Under the pieces are notes generated by a model. The model searched no databases. It was not told where the DNA came from and was given only the letters and a program-made list of their open reading frames with translations. A program made the position numbers and the translations under genes. From positions 6,254,501-6,318,500 of the forward strand of contig NZ_CP012831.1 of the NCBI RefSeq assembly GCF_001307275.1: DNA of 64,000 nt, written 5' to 3'. Positions 1 to 8,734 of this stretch are shown here, one piece after another (the stretch's first letter is position 1; every line of letters starts with the position of its first letter). The DNA comes from Pseudomonas fluorescens. GTDB lineage: Bacteria > Pseudomonadota > Gammaproteobacteria > Pseudomonadales > Pseudomonadaceae.

Positions 1-10
1 TGACAGAGAT

Positions 11-35
11 AAAAACCGAACGCTTCGGCGTCCGG
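11..35 (-). terminator. Rho-independent terminator on the minus strand
   Basis: Read on the minus strand, CCGGACGC and GCGTTCGG form a stem (one mismatch) around a CGAA tetraloop, followed directly by TTTTT and ATC. It lies about 80 bases beyond the stop of the minus-strand FAH-family gene, so it most likely ends that transcript. In the plus direction the hairpin is followed only by CTCTTT, a weaker terminator. Confidence 0.65.
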
Positions 36-115
36 CTCTTTATCCATAGACAAGCGCCTGTGCATGTTCAATCTTTGCGGAAGAACGCCCAATGCCTCTC
101 ACCACCCTGCCTTAC

Positions 116-1294
116 CTACAGAAGTCCGCGGGCAGCAAGATTGTGCATCATTGCCCGCAAGCCGAAAGTCCAGGGCGCAGCCTCATGGCTGTAGGTGACG
201 GTGTTGCGCAGCGTGCCCAGCAACGGACTCCCGATGCTGACCTCGTCACCCTGCTTATGAGTAAAGCCGCTTCCCGGCTCCTCGCGATCCTGGGTAGGCG
301 CAAACAATGTCCCGAGAAAAAGCATGAAGCCATCCGGGTACTGGTGATCACCGCCAACCGTCTGGGCCACGAGATCCAGCGGGTCACGGCTGATCAGGGC
401 CATGGAACTGCTGCCTTCCAGCGTAAAGCCATCATCGCCCCGGACTTGCAGATCCACGACGCAGTTGCGCACGTCATCGAGCGTAAACGTTTCATCGAAC
501 AGACGAATGAACGGGCCGATCGCACAGGACGCATTGTTGTCCTTGGCCTTGCTCAACAGCAGGGCGCTGCGGCCTTCGAAATCACGCAAATTGACGTCAT
601 TGCCCAAGGTGACGCCATGCACTTGGCCTCGACTGTTCACCGCCAGCACAATTTCCGGTTCCGGATTGTTCCATTCAGACTTGCGATGAATGCCGATTTC
701 GCTGCCACTGCCCACTGCGGCCAGAACCGGTGCCTTTGTGAAAATCTCCGCATCCGGACCGATACCGACCTCCAGGTATTGCGACCACATACCCTGCTTG
801 ATCAGCACAGCTTTAAGACGCATCGCTTCTGGCGAACCCGGTTTGATTGCCCGCAAATTATCGCCGATGGCTTCTTGCACCAGACGGCGAACACTTTCGG
901 CTTTGGCAGCATCGCCTCGGGCCTGCTCCTCGATGACCCGCTCGATCATGCTGGACGCGAACGTCACCCCGGCCGCCTTGATGACTTGCAGATCTGCTGG
1001 AGGCAGCAGCGATGCCTTGCCGGGATCGGCATGGCTGCCGGTGTTCCCAAGCAATTGTTCGACGGTCCCGATGTACCTGCCTGGCGCCTGACGAACAACC
1101 AACAACGGCGAGGTGTGTTCCAGCAGTTCGCTGATTGTCGAAAAGGTTTCAGAAAGATCGAACACACCTTCATCGCGCAGCACCACCGGCGAGGGGCCGG
1201 CAATCGCCCCCGGGATCCAGGCACGGCCGATCAGCGTTCCGGCCAGGCCATCCACTGGCAGGGTGTTTTCGCGCGTCAGTTTCAAATTCGCCAT
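116..1294 (-). CDS. Fumarylacetoacetate hydrolase (FAH) family protein, probable 2-keto-3-deoxy-aldonate dehydratase
   Basis: A 392-residue protein with the FAH fold in its C-terminal two thirds. The hallmark segments NNPEPEIVLAV and TLGNDVNLRDFEGR are visible; in this family they hold metal- and substrate-binding residues. Length and layout match the FAH-type 2-keto-3-deoxy-pentonate dehydratases (XylX/KdxD class) of Weimberg-type pathways, which turn a 2-keto-3-deoxy acid into 2-oxoglutarate semialdehyde. The gene is divergent from a LysR regulator 120 bases away. Past that regulator come a UxaA-type dehydratase and an aldehyde dehydrogenase suited to the next step. The pathway role is inferred from this context; the exact sugar acid cannot be read from sequence. 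The start ATG at 1294 gives the usual N-terminus. A terminator-like hairpin lies downstream. Confidence 0.82.
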   Translation of the reverse strand: MANLKLTRENTLPVDGLAGTLIGRAWIPGAIAGPSPVVLRDEGVFDLSETFSTISELLEHTSPLLVVRQAPGRYIGTVEQLLGNTGSHADPGKASLLPPADLQVIKAAGVTFASSMIERVIEEQARGDAAKAESVRRLVQEAIGDNLRAIKPGSPEAMRLKAVLIKQGMWSQYLEVGIGPDAEIFTKAPVLAAVGSGSEIGIHRKSEWNNPEPEIVLAVNSRGQVHGVTLGNDVNLRDFEGRSALLLSKAKDNNASCAIGPFIRLFDETFTLDDVRNCVVDLQVRGDDGFTLEGSSSMALISRDPLDLVAQTVGGDHQYPDGFMLFLGTLFAPTQDREEPGSGFTHKQGDEVSIGSPLLGTLRNTVTYSHEAAPWTFGLRAMMHNLAARGLL

Positions 1295-1414
1295 GGAGCT
1301 TCCAGATCAGTTGGTCATCAGAGCCGTAAAACTAATGGACTGCCCCCGTAAATCCCAATGAAAGAATCTCACTCATCAATGCTGTTTCGTTATCGACAGA
1401 CAAGGCCTTAACCG

Positions 1415-2401
1415 ATGGAAAATGACCAAATTACTTTTGCCAGTGTCTCCCGATGGCTGAAGATCAAACATTTGGTACTGGTCAATAGCTTGGCCAAGAC
1501 CCGCAACATGCACACAACCGCCGAACACATGAATGTTACGCAGCCGGCCATCAGTAAATTGCTGCGCGATCTGGAAGTTCTCCTCGGTTTTCCGCTGTTT
1601 GAGCGTCAAACGCGTAGTCTGGTTCTTACCGAACTAGGGGAATTCGTAGCCCGTTTTGCGCGTATCACCTTGGAAGACACGGAGTCGTTCGTCGACCAAG
1701 TCAACAAACTGCGAAAAGGCGGGCATGGTCATTTAAAAGTCGGCACCATTTTCGCCGCGACATCCGTGGTGCTGCCTGAAGCCATTGCCAGCATCAAACG
1801 CGAGCGCCCCCTCCTCTCTATCGAGGTGATCGAACAAACCAGCAACCATCTGCTGGAAATGCTCGAACAAAAGAAACTCGATCTGATCATCGCGCGCTTC
1901 ACGGATGAAGATTGTCAGCCGTTCGAATTTACGTCGCTGGGACCCGAACCCTTTTGTCTTGTCGTGAACAGCACACACCCTCTGTGCGATCTTGAGGAGG
2001 TCCCCACTGAAGCACTCAGTGAATGGCCATGGGTCATGTATCCCTTCAATACGCCGATCCGACAACGCATGGAGCGCGCTTTCAGGACGTTCAAGATCGC
2101 CCCGCCGGCCAACACGGTGGAGACCATTTCGATGCAAACCTTCCTGCAGTTGCTTCAGTCCGGGCCAATGCTCGCCATGCTCCCCGAGTCCATGGTCCAG
2201 TCACAGCTGCAAAACGGCCAGCTTCAAATCCTCAACACGCCCTTCAAAGTTGAATCCCAGGATTACGGAGTTATCACTCGCAAGGATGAGCCCCTGTCAG
2301 AGCCGACACGGACGTTTATTGCGACCTTGCTGGCGTTCGCCAAACAGCGGCAAACGGCTACAGAGAAGAGAGACCGCAGCCAGTTCAGAAAAAGTCGATG
2401 A
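1415..2401 (+). CDS. LysR-family transcriptional regulator
   Basis: A 328-residue LTTR. The N-terminal winged helix-turn-helix is at about residues 18-77, with the motif TAEHMNVTQPAISKLLRDLE and the LFERQ wing. A two-lobed effector-binding domain follows from about residue 105. The overall look is of the GbpR/sugar-acid-sensing LTTR group, but that is an impression. It is transcribed divergently from the FAH-family gene with 120 bases between them and precedes the UxaA-type dehydratase and semialdehyde dehydrogenase, so it is the likely regulator of this set. No classical T-N11-A operator stood out clearly in the short intergenic region. The C-terminal tail is basic and probably disordered. 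Confidence 0.9.
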   Translation: MENDQITFASVSRWLKIKHLVLVNSLAKTRNMHTTAEHMNVTQPAISKLLRDLEVLLGFPLFERQTRSLVLTELGEFVARFARITLEDTESFVDQVNKLRKGGHGHLKVGTIFAATSVVLPEAIASIKRERPLLSIEVIEQTSNHLLEMLEQKKLDLIIARFTDEDCQPFEFTSLGPEPFCLVVNSTHPLCDLEEVPTEALSEWPWVMYPFNTPIRQRMERAFRTFKIAPPANTVETISMQTFLQLLQSGPMLAMLPESMVQSQLQNGQLQILNTPFKVESQDYGVITRKDEPLSEPTRTFIATLLAFAKQRQTATEKRDRSQFRKSR

Positions 2402-2458
2402 GGCAAAGTTATCGAGCAATCGAAAGCTCTCATTAGGCAGCCATTTCCATGAATCCTA

Positions 2459-2485
2459 TAGTGCCGGCACAAAAGTGCGGCGCTA
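2459..2485 (+). other. Strong hairpin between the LysR gene and the UxaA-type dehydratase
   Basis: TAGTGCCGGCAC, an AAAA loop and GTGCGGCGCTA pair over about 11 base pairs with one G.T pair and one bulged G. No T-run follows, so it is not a textbook terminator. It lies 40 bases before the dehydratase start and could limit read-through, protect a processed end or act as a regulatory element. Confidence 0.45.
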
Positions 2486-2524
2486 TTAGCGACCGCCCAC
2501 CACCCAGCAGCCCGTGAGGATGCG

Positions 2525-4072
2525 ATGGAACTGATCATGAAAACCGGCGCAGCAGCTGTGCTGCGTTTGAATCCGCTGGACGATGTGCTGATCGCACGCC
2601 GGCCGCTACTCGCTGGCGAAGTCCTTGAACAGGAAGGCGTGACCATCCGGCAAGCGATCGTGCCGGGCCATAAAGTGGCTTCCCGACGTATCGAAGCCGG
2701 TCAACCAGTAAGACGCTATGGGCAAATCATTGGTTTTGCTGTTGTCGACATAGAAGCAGGCGAGCATGTCCATGTGCACAATCTGGCCATGGGGGAATTC
2801 GCTCGAGATTATGCTTTCAGCGTCGATGCGAAGCCCAACACCACGCCCAGTGAAGCCCCGTCGTTCATGGGTATCGTACGCCCGGATGGACGCGTCGCGA
2901 CGCGCAACTACATCGGTATTCTTACGTCCGTGAATTGCTCTGCCACAGTCGCCCGGGCCATCGCCGATCATTTTCGTCGGGACATCAATCCCGCCGCACT
3001 GCAAGCGTATCCAAACGTCGACGGTGTTGTCGCCCTGACACATTCCGCCGGCTGCGCCGTTGATCCAGCGGGCGACGGTTTGAGCATGTTGCGCCGGACA
3101 TTGGCCGGCTATGCGACCCATGCCAACTTTGCGGCCGTGCTGGTGATCGGGTTGGGCTGCGAGACGAACCAAATCGACTCATTACTCACAACCCAAGGAC
3201 TCACCCGCAGCAATACCCTGCGCACGTTCAACATCCAGGACAGTGGCGGTACATCCAAGGCCATCGCCAGTGGCATTGACCACGTGAAGCAATTGCTTGG
3301 CGAGGCCAACCAAATTCAGCGTGAACCGGTCAGCGCTCGCCATCTGACCGTCGGGCTTCAGTGCGGCGGCTCGGATGGCTACTCCGGCATTACTGCCAAC
3401 CCTGCGCTGGGCAACGCGGTGGATCGCCTGGTCGCCTGTGGCGGCACCGCGATTCTCTCCGAAACCCCGGAAATATACGGTGCCGAACACTTGCTGACAC
3501 GGCGGGCTGTCAGCCGTGAAGTCGGCGAAAAACTCATCGCTCGCATTCATTGGTGGGAACAGTACTGCGAGCGTATGGGGGCCGAACTAAACAATAACCC
3601 CTCTGCCGGCAACAAGGCCGGTGGCTTGACCACCATCCTGGAAAAATCACTGGGCGCCGTGGCAAAGGCTGGCTCGAGCAATCTGATGGATGTCTACGAA
3701 TACGCCCAGGCCGTCACGGCCAACGGGCTGGTTTTTATGGACACCCCTGGCTATGACCCGGTCTCTGCAACCGGTCAGGTCGCCGGTGGCGCGAACCTGA
3801 TTGCGTTTACCACCGGGCGCGGATCGGCCTATGGCTGTGCCCCTGCCCCGTCAATCAAGCTGGCGACCAATAGCGCCTTATGGGCGCGTCAACGTGAAGA
3901 CATGGACATCAACTGTGGCGAAATAGCCGAAGACACGTTGACCATCGAGGCGTGCGGTGCAGCGATCTTTGAAACCATGCTGCGCATTGCCTCGGGCGAA
4001 CGCAGCATGAGCGAACAACACGGATACGGACAAAACGAGTTCGTGCCTTGGCAGATCGGCGCCGTCACCTGA
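2525..4072 (+). CDS. UxaA/GarD-family aldonate or aldarate dehydratase
   Basis: A 515-residue protein with an N-terminal SAF domain (about residues 8-85) and the UxaA/GarD catalytic region from about residue 115. Visible family motifs are GIVRPDGRVATRNYIG, LQCGGSDGYSGITANPALG and the late SATGQVAGGANL and TTGRGSAYG segments. The family comprises metal-dependent altronate and galactarate dehydratases that yield 2-keto-3-deoxy acids. Here the start is ATG 2525 with GAGGA five bases upstream; an in-frame ATG at 2537 is an alternative. The aldehyde dehydrogenase starts 60 bases downstream, so the two are probably co-transcribed. Together with the FAH-type dehydratase this suggests a full sequence to 2-oxoglutarate. 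Whether the substrate is a pentonate, hexonate or aldarate is not shown. Confidence 0.85.
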   Translation: MELIMKTGAAAVLRLNPLDDVLIARRPLLAGEVLEQEGVTIRQAIVPGHKVASRRIEAGQPVRRYGQIIGFAVVDIEAGEHVHVHNLAMGEFARDYAFSVDAKPNTTPSEAPSFMGIVRPDGRVATRNYIGILTSVNCSATVARAIADHFRRDINPAALQAYPNVDGVVALTHSAGCAVDPAGDGLSMLRRTLAGYATHANFAAVLVIGLGCETNQIDSLLTTQGLTRSNTLRTFNIQDSGGTSKAIASGIDHVKQLLGEANQIQREPVSARHLTVGLQCGGSDGYSGITANPALGNAVDRLVACGGTAILSETPEIYGAEHLLTRRAVSREVGEKLIARIHWWEQYCERMGAELNNNPSAGNKAGGLTTILEKSLGAVAKAGSSNLMDVYEYAQAVTANGLVFMDTPGYDPVSATGQVAGGANLIAFTTGRGSAYGCAPAPSIKLATNSALWARQREDMDINCGEIAEDTLTIEACGAAIFETMLRIASGERSMSEQHGYGQNEFVPWQIGAVT

Positions 4073-4132
4073 CTTTCAGTCCTGGGGACGCCTTGCCCCT
4101 CTATCACATGCACTTTCAACCTGGAGACAACC

Positions 4133-5713
4133 ATGTCCCTCATCACCGGCCAGAACTTTATCGGCGGTCAGCGCAGCGCCGTCGGCAGCATCATCGTCAA
4201 GAGCGTGGATGCCAGCACGGGGGAAACCTTACCCTATGCGTTCCACCAGGCGACTGCGCAAGAAGTCGAGGACGCGGCTCATGCAGCCCGCAATGCTTTT
4301 TCCAGCTACCGCACCCTGAGCGCGAACAAACGGGCTGAATTTCTCGATGCCATTGCGCAAGAGCTAGACGCTTTGGACGATGAGTTCATTGCGCTGGTTT
4401 GCCGGGAAACAGCACTGCCTGTCGCTCGCATCCAGGGCGAACGCGCACGTACCAGCGGTCAAATGCGCTTGTTTGCAAACGTGCTGCGGCGTGGTGACTT
4501 CTATGGGGCTCGCATCGACCAGGCGTTGCCCCTTCGCACACCGTTGCCGCGCCCTGACCTGCGCCAGTACCGCACCGCAATCGGTCCGGTCGCTGTGTTT
4601 GGTGCCAGTAATTTCCCGTTGGCTTTCTCCACGGCGGGCGGCGACACCGCCTCCGCGCTTGCGGCGGGTTGTCCAGTGGTATTCAAAGCCCACAGCGGCC
4701 ACATGGCGACTGCTGAACAGGTCGCCAACGCGATTATCCGGGCGGCCGAGCGCAGCGGCATGCCCGCGGGTGTCTTCAACATGATTTATGGCAGTGGCGT
4801 AGGCGAAGCCTTGGTAAAACACCCGCTCATCAAGGGCGTTGGCTTTACCGGCTCGCTCAAAGGTGGTCGAGCGTTGTGCGATATGGCCGCCGCTCGCCCC
4901 GAGCCCATTCCAGTCTTCGCCGAAATGTCGAGCATCAACCCGGTCGTGATCCTGCCTGAGGCACTCTCGCGTCGAGCCGACAGTATCGCTCACGACCTTG
5001 CCGCCTCGGTGGTTCAAGGTTGCGGGCAGTTTTGCACCAATCCCGGGCTGGTAGTGGGTATTCGCTCGGGTGCTTTCACTGCTTTTCAGGACCGAGTGGC
5101 AGCGTTGATGAACGACCAACCGGCACAGACAATGCTCAATTCGGGCACCCTGCGCAGCTACGCGGCTGGCTTGCAGAACCTGCATGCGCACCCCGGCATC
5201 GTGCACCTGGCTGGCAGCGACCAGCAGGGGCACCAGGCCCAGCCACAGTTGTTCAAGGCCGACGTTGCGTTGCTGTTTAACGGCGACAAGGTTCTTCAAG
5301 AAGAAATCTTCGGCCCCACGTCCATCTTCATCGAGGTCGCTGACCAGGCCCAACTCAATGCTGCCATCAATGCCCTTCACGGACAATTGACCGCCACCTT
5401 GATTGGCGAGCCAGAAGACCTTACGCAATTCGCAGAGCTGACTGCTTTGTTGGAGACGAAGGTTGGTCGCATCCTCATCAATGGCTACCCAACGGGTGTC
5501 GAGGTCTGCGATTCAATGGTCCACGGCGGCCCTTACCCTGCCACCTCCGATAGCCGTGGCACCTCGGTCGGCACCTTGGCCATCGACCGCTTCCTGAGGC
5601 CAGTCTGCTTCCAGAACTACCCCGACGCATTGCTTCCCGATGCGCTCAAGAATGCGAATCCGTTGAACATTTCGAGGCTCGTCGACGGCTGTCTCTCGAG
5701 AGATCGCTTGTAG
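4133..5713 (+). CDS. NADP-dependent 2-oxoglutarate-semialdehyde (2,5-dioxovalerate) dehydrogenase
   Basis: A 526-residue aldehyde dehydrogenase of the KGSADH subgroup, whose members are about 525 residues, longer than ordinary ALDHs. The N-terminus MSLITGQNFIGG is typical. The cofactor loop FTGSLKGGRAL, the catalytic-glutamate region FAEMSSINPV and the nucleophile in VQGCGQFCTNPG are all present. These enzymes oxidise 2-oxoglutarate semialdehyde to 2-oxoglutarate at the end of non-phosphorylative pentose, aldarate and hydroxyproline routes. A GGAGA ribosome-binding site precedes ATG 4133. It follows the UxaA-type dehydratase closely and fits the final step of the pathway encoded by the neighbours. 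Confidence in the reaction is high; confidence in the upstream substrate is low. Confidence 0.9.
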   Translation: MSLITGQNFIGGQRSAVGSIIVKSVDASTGETLPYAFHQATAQEVEDAAHAARNAFSSYRTLSANKRAEFLDAIAQELDALDDEFIALVCRETALPVARIQGERARTSGQMRLFANVLRRGDFYGARIDQALPLRTPLPRPDLRQYRTAIGPVAVFGASNFPLAFSTAGGDTASALAAGCPVVFKAHSGHMATAEQVANAIIRAAERSGMPAGVFNMIYGSGVGEALVKHPLIKGVGFTGSLKGGRALCDMAAARPEPIPVFAEMSSINPVVILPEALSRRADSIAHDLAASVVQGCGQFCTNPGLVVGIRSGAFTAFQDRVAALMNDQPAQTMLNSGTLRSYAAGLQNLHAHPGIVHLAGSDQQGHQAQPQLFKADVALLFNGDKVLQEEIFGPTSIFIEVADQAQLNAAINALHGQLTATLIGEPEDLTQFAELTALLETKVGRILINGYPTGVEVCDSMVHGGPYPATSDSRGTSVGTLAIDRFLRPVCFQNYPDALLPDALKNANPLNISRLVDGCLSRDRL

Positions 5714-6019
5714 TTGGCAAATGTGAAAGGCGGCGTACGACGACGGTAAAACCTGTCGTTGGCGTCATCGCTCTCCCTAGGAAGCCATAGTGCCGAGAGC
5801 TTGACGCTTCGCAGCCTGTTCATCCTCTTAACAACCATTCGCTCTATTGCATGAGCGGGTTCCAGCGTGCTCGCTCGGCGGGCCGACGCTCCCCGCAGAT
5901 AACCAGCGCCATGCCTTGATCGGCCAAAGGAACGCCCTTGACAAGGTGGCGAATCTGGTAACAGAATTACTGATGGAACGACGTTACAATAACAACAATC
6001 GAGAATCCGGAGACATGTC
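5714..6019 (+). other. Intergenic region before the MHS transporter
   Basis: 306 bases without a gene. Near the 3' end there is a TTGACA at 5938 and a TACAAT at about 5984, but the two are not suitably spaced for each other, so I do not call a promoter. The stretch GGAACGACGTTAC is a near-palindrome that could be a regulator site. A ribosome-binding site CCGGAGA lies before ATG 6020. I see no RNA gene here. Confidence 0.3.
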
Positions 6020-7462
6020 ATGAGCCAAAGCATTCAAGGCGATCCACACTCCAAGCGTCAGTCTAAAAAGGCCGCAGCGAGCGGCTGGATAGGCTCGGCG
6101 CTGGAGTATTACGACTTTTTTATCTATGCCACCGCGGCAGCGCTACTTTTCCCACAGCTGTTCTTTCCGTCAGACAACCCAACGGTTGGGATCATCATTT
6201 CGCTGGCCAGCTTCGGCGTTGGTTATATTGCCCGACCGATAGGCGCTGTGGTCTTAGGGCACATGGGCGACCGACACGGGCGCAAGACGGTGCTCGTCTA
6301 CTGCATGTTCCTGATGGGCGCGTCGACGATGTGCATCGGTCTGCTTCCTACCTATGCACAGATTGGTATCTGGGCTCCTGCCCTATTGATACTGTTGCGC
6401 CTGATTCAAGGTTTTGCGGTCGCGGGTGAAGTGTCTTGCGCCAGTTCCATGACCCTGGAACATGCGCCTGATGGGCGTCGCGGTTACTTCGCAAGTTTTA
6501 CCCTTCAAGGCGTCCAAGCCGGGCAACTGCTAGCCGCCGCGGTTTTCCTGCCTCTTGCCCAGTTCATGCCAGCCGATCAGTTTGCTTCGTGGGGCTGGCG
6601 GATTCCATTCCTGCTCAGCGCAGTGGTGCTCGTCATGGGGTGGATCATCCGGCGTCAGGTTCATGAGGCTCCGATCTTCACTGAGGCGCAGACACAGACC
6701 GAGCCCCGTAAACTACCTGTGATCGAAGTGCTCACGCAGAGTTGGGGCGATCTGCTACGTGTCATCTGCATGGCGCTCTCCGCGGTACTTGCAATCGTCG
6801 CCTCTGTATTCGGTGCGACCTACGCAGTGCAGCCCGCCTACGGCATTGGATTTCCTTCTGGCTTATTCATGTGGATACCAGTGCTAGGCAATATATGCGC
6901 AGTTATCCTCATTCCCTTCGTTGGTAAGCTCTCCGATAGAATTGGCCGCAAGCCTCCGGTGATTGTTGGCGTTCTATGCGGCGGCATATTGTCATTTGGC
7001 TACCTCTATGCGATCAGCATTCACAATATGTGGCTTTCGCTGGTTCTATCGCTGCTCATGTGGGGTGTGGCTTACCAGGGCTTTAATGGTGTGTTCCCGA
7101 GTTTGTTTCCGGAACTGTTCCGTACACGGGTACGTGTTACCGGCATGGCCATTGGACAGAACATAGGCGTGGCATGCACAGCGTTTCTGCCGGCCCTTTT
7201 CGTATCTGTTGCGCCTCCCGGTAGCGATAATATCCCTCTAAAAATCGGGGCATTGACTTTTGGCATCTGTTTAATCTCCGCTATCGCCGCTATTACTACC
7301 CGGGAAACCTTCCGGATTCGTCTGAAAGACCTCGGTGACCCCAATGCTGTCCCGATGTCAGAGGAGGAGTACGAACAGGTGCGGGAAAAATCCAATCCCA
7401 AGTCAAACGCCAATGCCTCCGATCAAGCATTCAAAAAATCAGCGCCGGTGATGCGCTCCTGA
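6020..7462 (+). CDS. MFS transporter, metabolite:H+ symporter (MHS) family, ShiA-like
   Basis: A 480-residue inner-membrane protein with about 12 hydrophobic segments. Recognisable MHS features are the opening SGWIGSALEYYDFFIYATAAAL, the FASFGVGYIARPIG segment and the loop GHMGDRHGRKTVL. Relatives of this family carry shikimate, 2-oxoglutarate, citrate, proline or dicarboxylates with protons. The next gene encodes an AroE-like dehydrogenase, and the upstream genes handle sugar acids, so an organic or cyclic polyol acid is a reasonable substrate, though this is inference. ATG 6020 has a CCGGAGA site nine bases upstream. The C-terminus is hydrophilic and rich in Ser, Lys and Asn. Confidence 0.88.
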   Translation: MSQSIQGDPHSKRQSKKAAASGWIGSALEYYDFFIYATAAALLFPQLFFPSDNPTVGIIISLASFGVGYIARPIGAVVLGHMGDRHGRKTVLVYCMFLMGASTMCIGLLPTYAQIGIWAPALLILLRLIQGFAVAGEVSCASSMTLEHAPDGRRGYFASFTLQGVQAGQLLAAAVFLPLAQFMPADQFASWGWRIPFLLSAVVLVMGWIIRRQVHEAPIFTEAQTQTEPRKLPVIEVLTQSWGDLLRVICMALSAVLAIVASVFGATYAVQPAYGIGFPSGLFMWIPVLGNICAVILIPFVGKLSDRIGRKPPVIVGVLCGGILSFGYLYAISIHNMWLSLVLSLLMWGVAYQGFNGVFPSLFPELFRTRVRVTGMAIGQNIGVACTAFLPALFVSVAPPGSDNIPLKIGALTFGICLISAIAAITTRETFRIRLKDLGDPNAVPMSEEEYEQVREKSNPKSNANASDQAFKKSAPVMRS

Positions 7463-7613
7463 CGACCGCCCCCTTCACCACCGCCGCGCTGCTCAGTTTT
7501 TCTGCACAGCGCTTCGAGCAGCACGGCAGTGGATATGCACGCTCTGTCAGGGGGGATTCTGATATCTGCATACCGGCAACTGGCGTGCAATAGCCAATGA
7601 CAAGTAGGTTGAC

Positions 7614-8438
7614 ATGCATCCACGCATCACAGGCACCACGCGTATATATGGATTGATCGGTGATCCACTCAGGAGCGCCAAGTCTCCAATGCTGTTGAAT
7701 AAGTTGTTTGCCGAAGCACAGGCTGACGCCGTCTGCATTCCATTGGAGATAGGTACGGGGGACCTGGTTGAGTTTGTCAAAGGCGTGCGAGCCGTGCGCA
7801 ACCTCTCTGGACTTCTGGTGACCATGCCGCACAAGCAGAGCATGCTGGACATCGTGGATGAGCTCCACCCTACTGCGCGCCAGATCGGCGCAATCAACGT
7901 CGTTCGTTGTGACAATGACGGGCGCTGGGTGGGCGCCGTATTCGACGGACTGGGCTGCGTAGCGGGCATGCAGCGCCACGGAATTTCCCTGGTGGGGAAA
8001 TCTGTTCTGCTTATAGGCGCTGGCGGCTCGGGACGGGCAATCGCGTTTGCCGTTGCCGCTGCTGGCGCACGATCATTGGTCATTTCAGACCTGGATCCGC
8101 AGCGCGCCTCGGACCTTGTACACCGAGTTGCCAAAGAGGGTCCGTGCGCTGTGTATACAGGCCCAGCTGACCCAGCAGGTCATGACATCGTGATCAATGC
8201 CACCCCACTCGGCATGAACCCTGATGATCCAATGCCTATAGACGCAACGCGGCTGGACCCAGCGACGGTGGTGGTCGATATCATCACCAGGTCCGAGCCG
8301 ACTGCCTTGCTGCTTGAGGCGCAATCGCGCGGCTGCCAAACCCTTGATGGCCAGCCGATGCACGTAGGCCAAGCCCTGCTGGCATTGAGTTTTCTAGGTT
8401 TCGAAGATATCGAGCGTCGCTACTCGACTGAATTGTAA
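7614..8438 (+). CDS. AroE-family (shikimate dehydrogenase-like) NAD(P)-dependent oxidoreductase
   Basis: A 274-residue protein with the AroE two-domain layout. The substrate domain has the catalytic Lys in TMPHK and the Asp in FDGLG; the Rossmann domain has the glycine loop in LIGAGGSGRAIAFA. The usual first substrate serine of the SxSP motif is an alanine here (RSAKSP), and the Asn normally before VTxPxK is a leucine (LLVTMPHK). Those replacements are typical of AroE-like side groups (such as SdhL-type proteins) rather than the biosynthetic enzyme. It is probably catabolic or specialised, paired with the MHS transporter 151 bases upstream. It should not be taken as the housekeeping aroE. The true substrate is unknown. 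Confidence 0.8.
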   Translation: MHPRITGTTRIYGLIGDPLRSAKSPMLLNKLFAEAQADAVCIPLEIGTGDLVEFVKGVRAVRNLSGLLVTMPHKQSMLDIVDELHPTARQIGAINVVRCDNDGRWVGAVFDGLGCVAGMQRHGISLVGKSVLLIGAGGSGRAIAFAVAAAGARSLVISDLDPQRASDLVHRVAKEGPCAVYTGPADPAGHDIVINATPLGMNPDDPMPIDATRLDPATVVVDIITRSEPTALLLEAQSRGCQTLDGQPMHVGQALLALSFLGFEDIERRYSTEL

Positions 8439-8497
8439 GGGTCCGGTACAACCTACCCTGCCTCCCCTCTTCATAACCCGAACCAAAACGGTTAACG

Positions 8498-8527
8498 ATG
8501 TGCACTGCCCCGGCATGTGCACATTTT
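8498..8527 (+). terminator. Hairpin terminator after the AroE-like gene
   Basis: ATGTGCAC at 8498-8505 pairs with GTGCACAT at 8517-8524, and the inner TGCC and GGCA extend the stem past a single bulged T. TTT and CG follow. It is 60 bases beyond the stop of the AroE-like gene and most likely ends the transporter-dehydrogenase transcript. The perfect GTGCAC halves could also be an operator for the gene downstream. Confidence 0.55.
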
Positions 8528-8734
8528 CGTGCGCCTGTTGAAATTGCACCTCACCTCAGACGCCACACGTCGCCATCCAGTAAAACGAAACCAACTTCCG
8601 TTCGTAATCACGTCGTGCTAGCCTACTACGCACCCTCGGAAACGTGGCTCGTGCGCTGTTATATTCGGGCTTGATCCGCACCCCGAGGGCACCGGCAAGT
8701 TCGTCAAACATATTTGTTTATAAGGAATGAATGT

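Noticed and set aside
92..1351. 419-residue plus-strand open frame
   Set aside because: Antisense to the FAH-family gene; no recognisable motif and no ribosome-binding site of note.
5938..5989. TTGACA and TACAAT before the MHS transporter as a sigma-70 promoter
   Set aside because: The elements are about 40 bases apart and do not pair with each other; no good partner is present for either.
7614..8438. Calling this gene the housekeeping aroE
   Set aside because: Key substrate residues are altered and the setting is catabolic.
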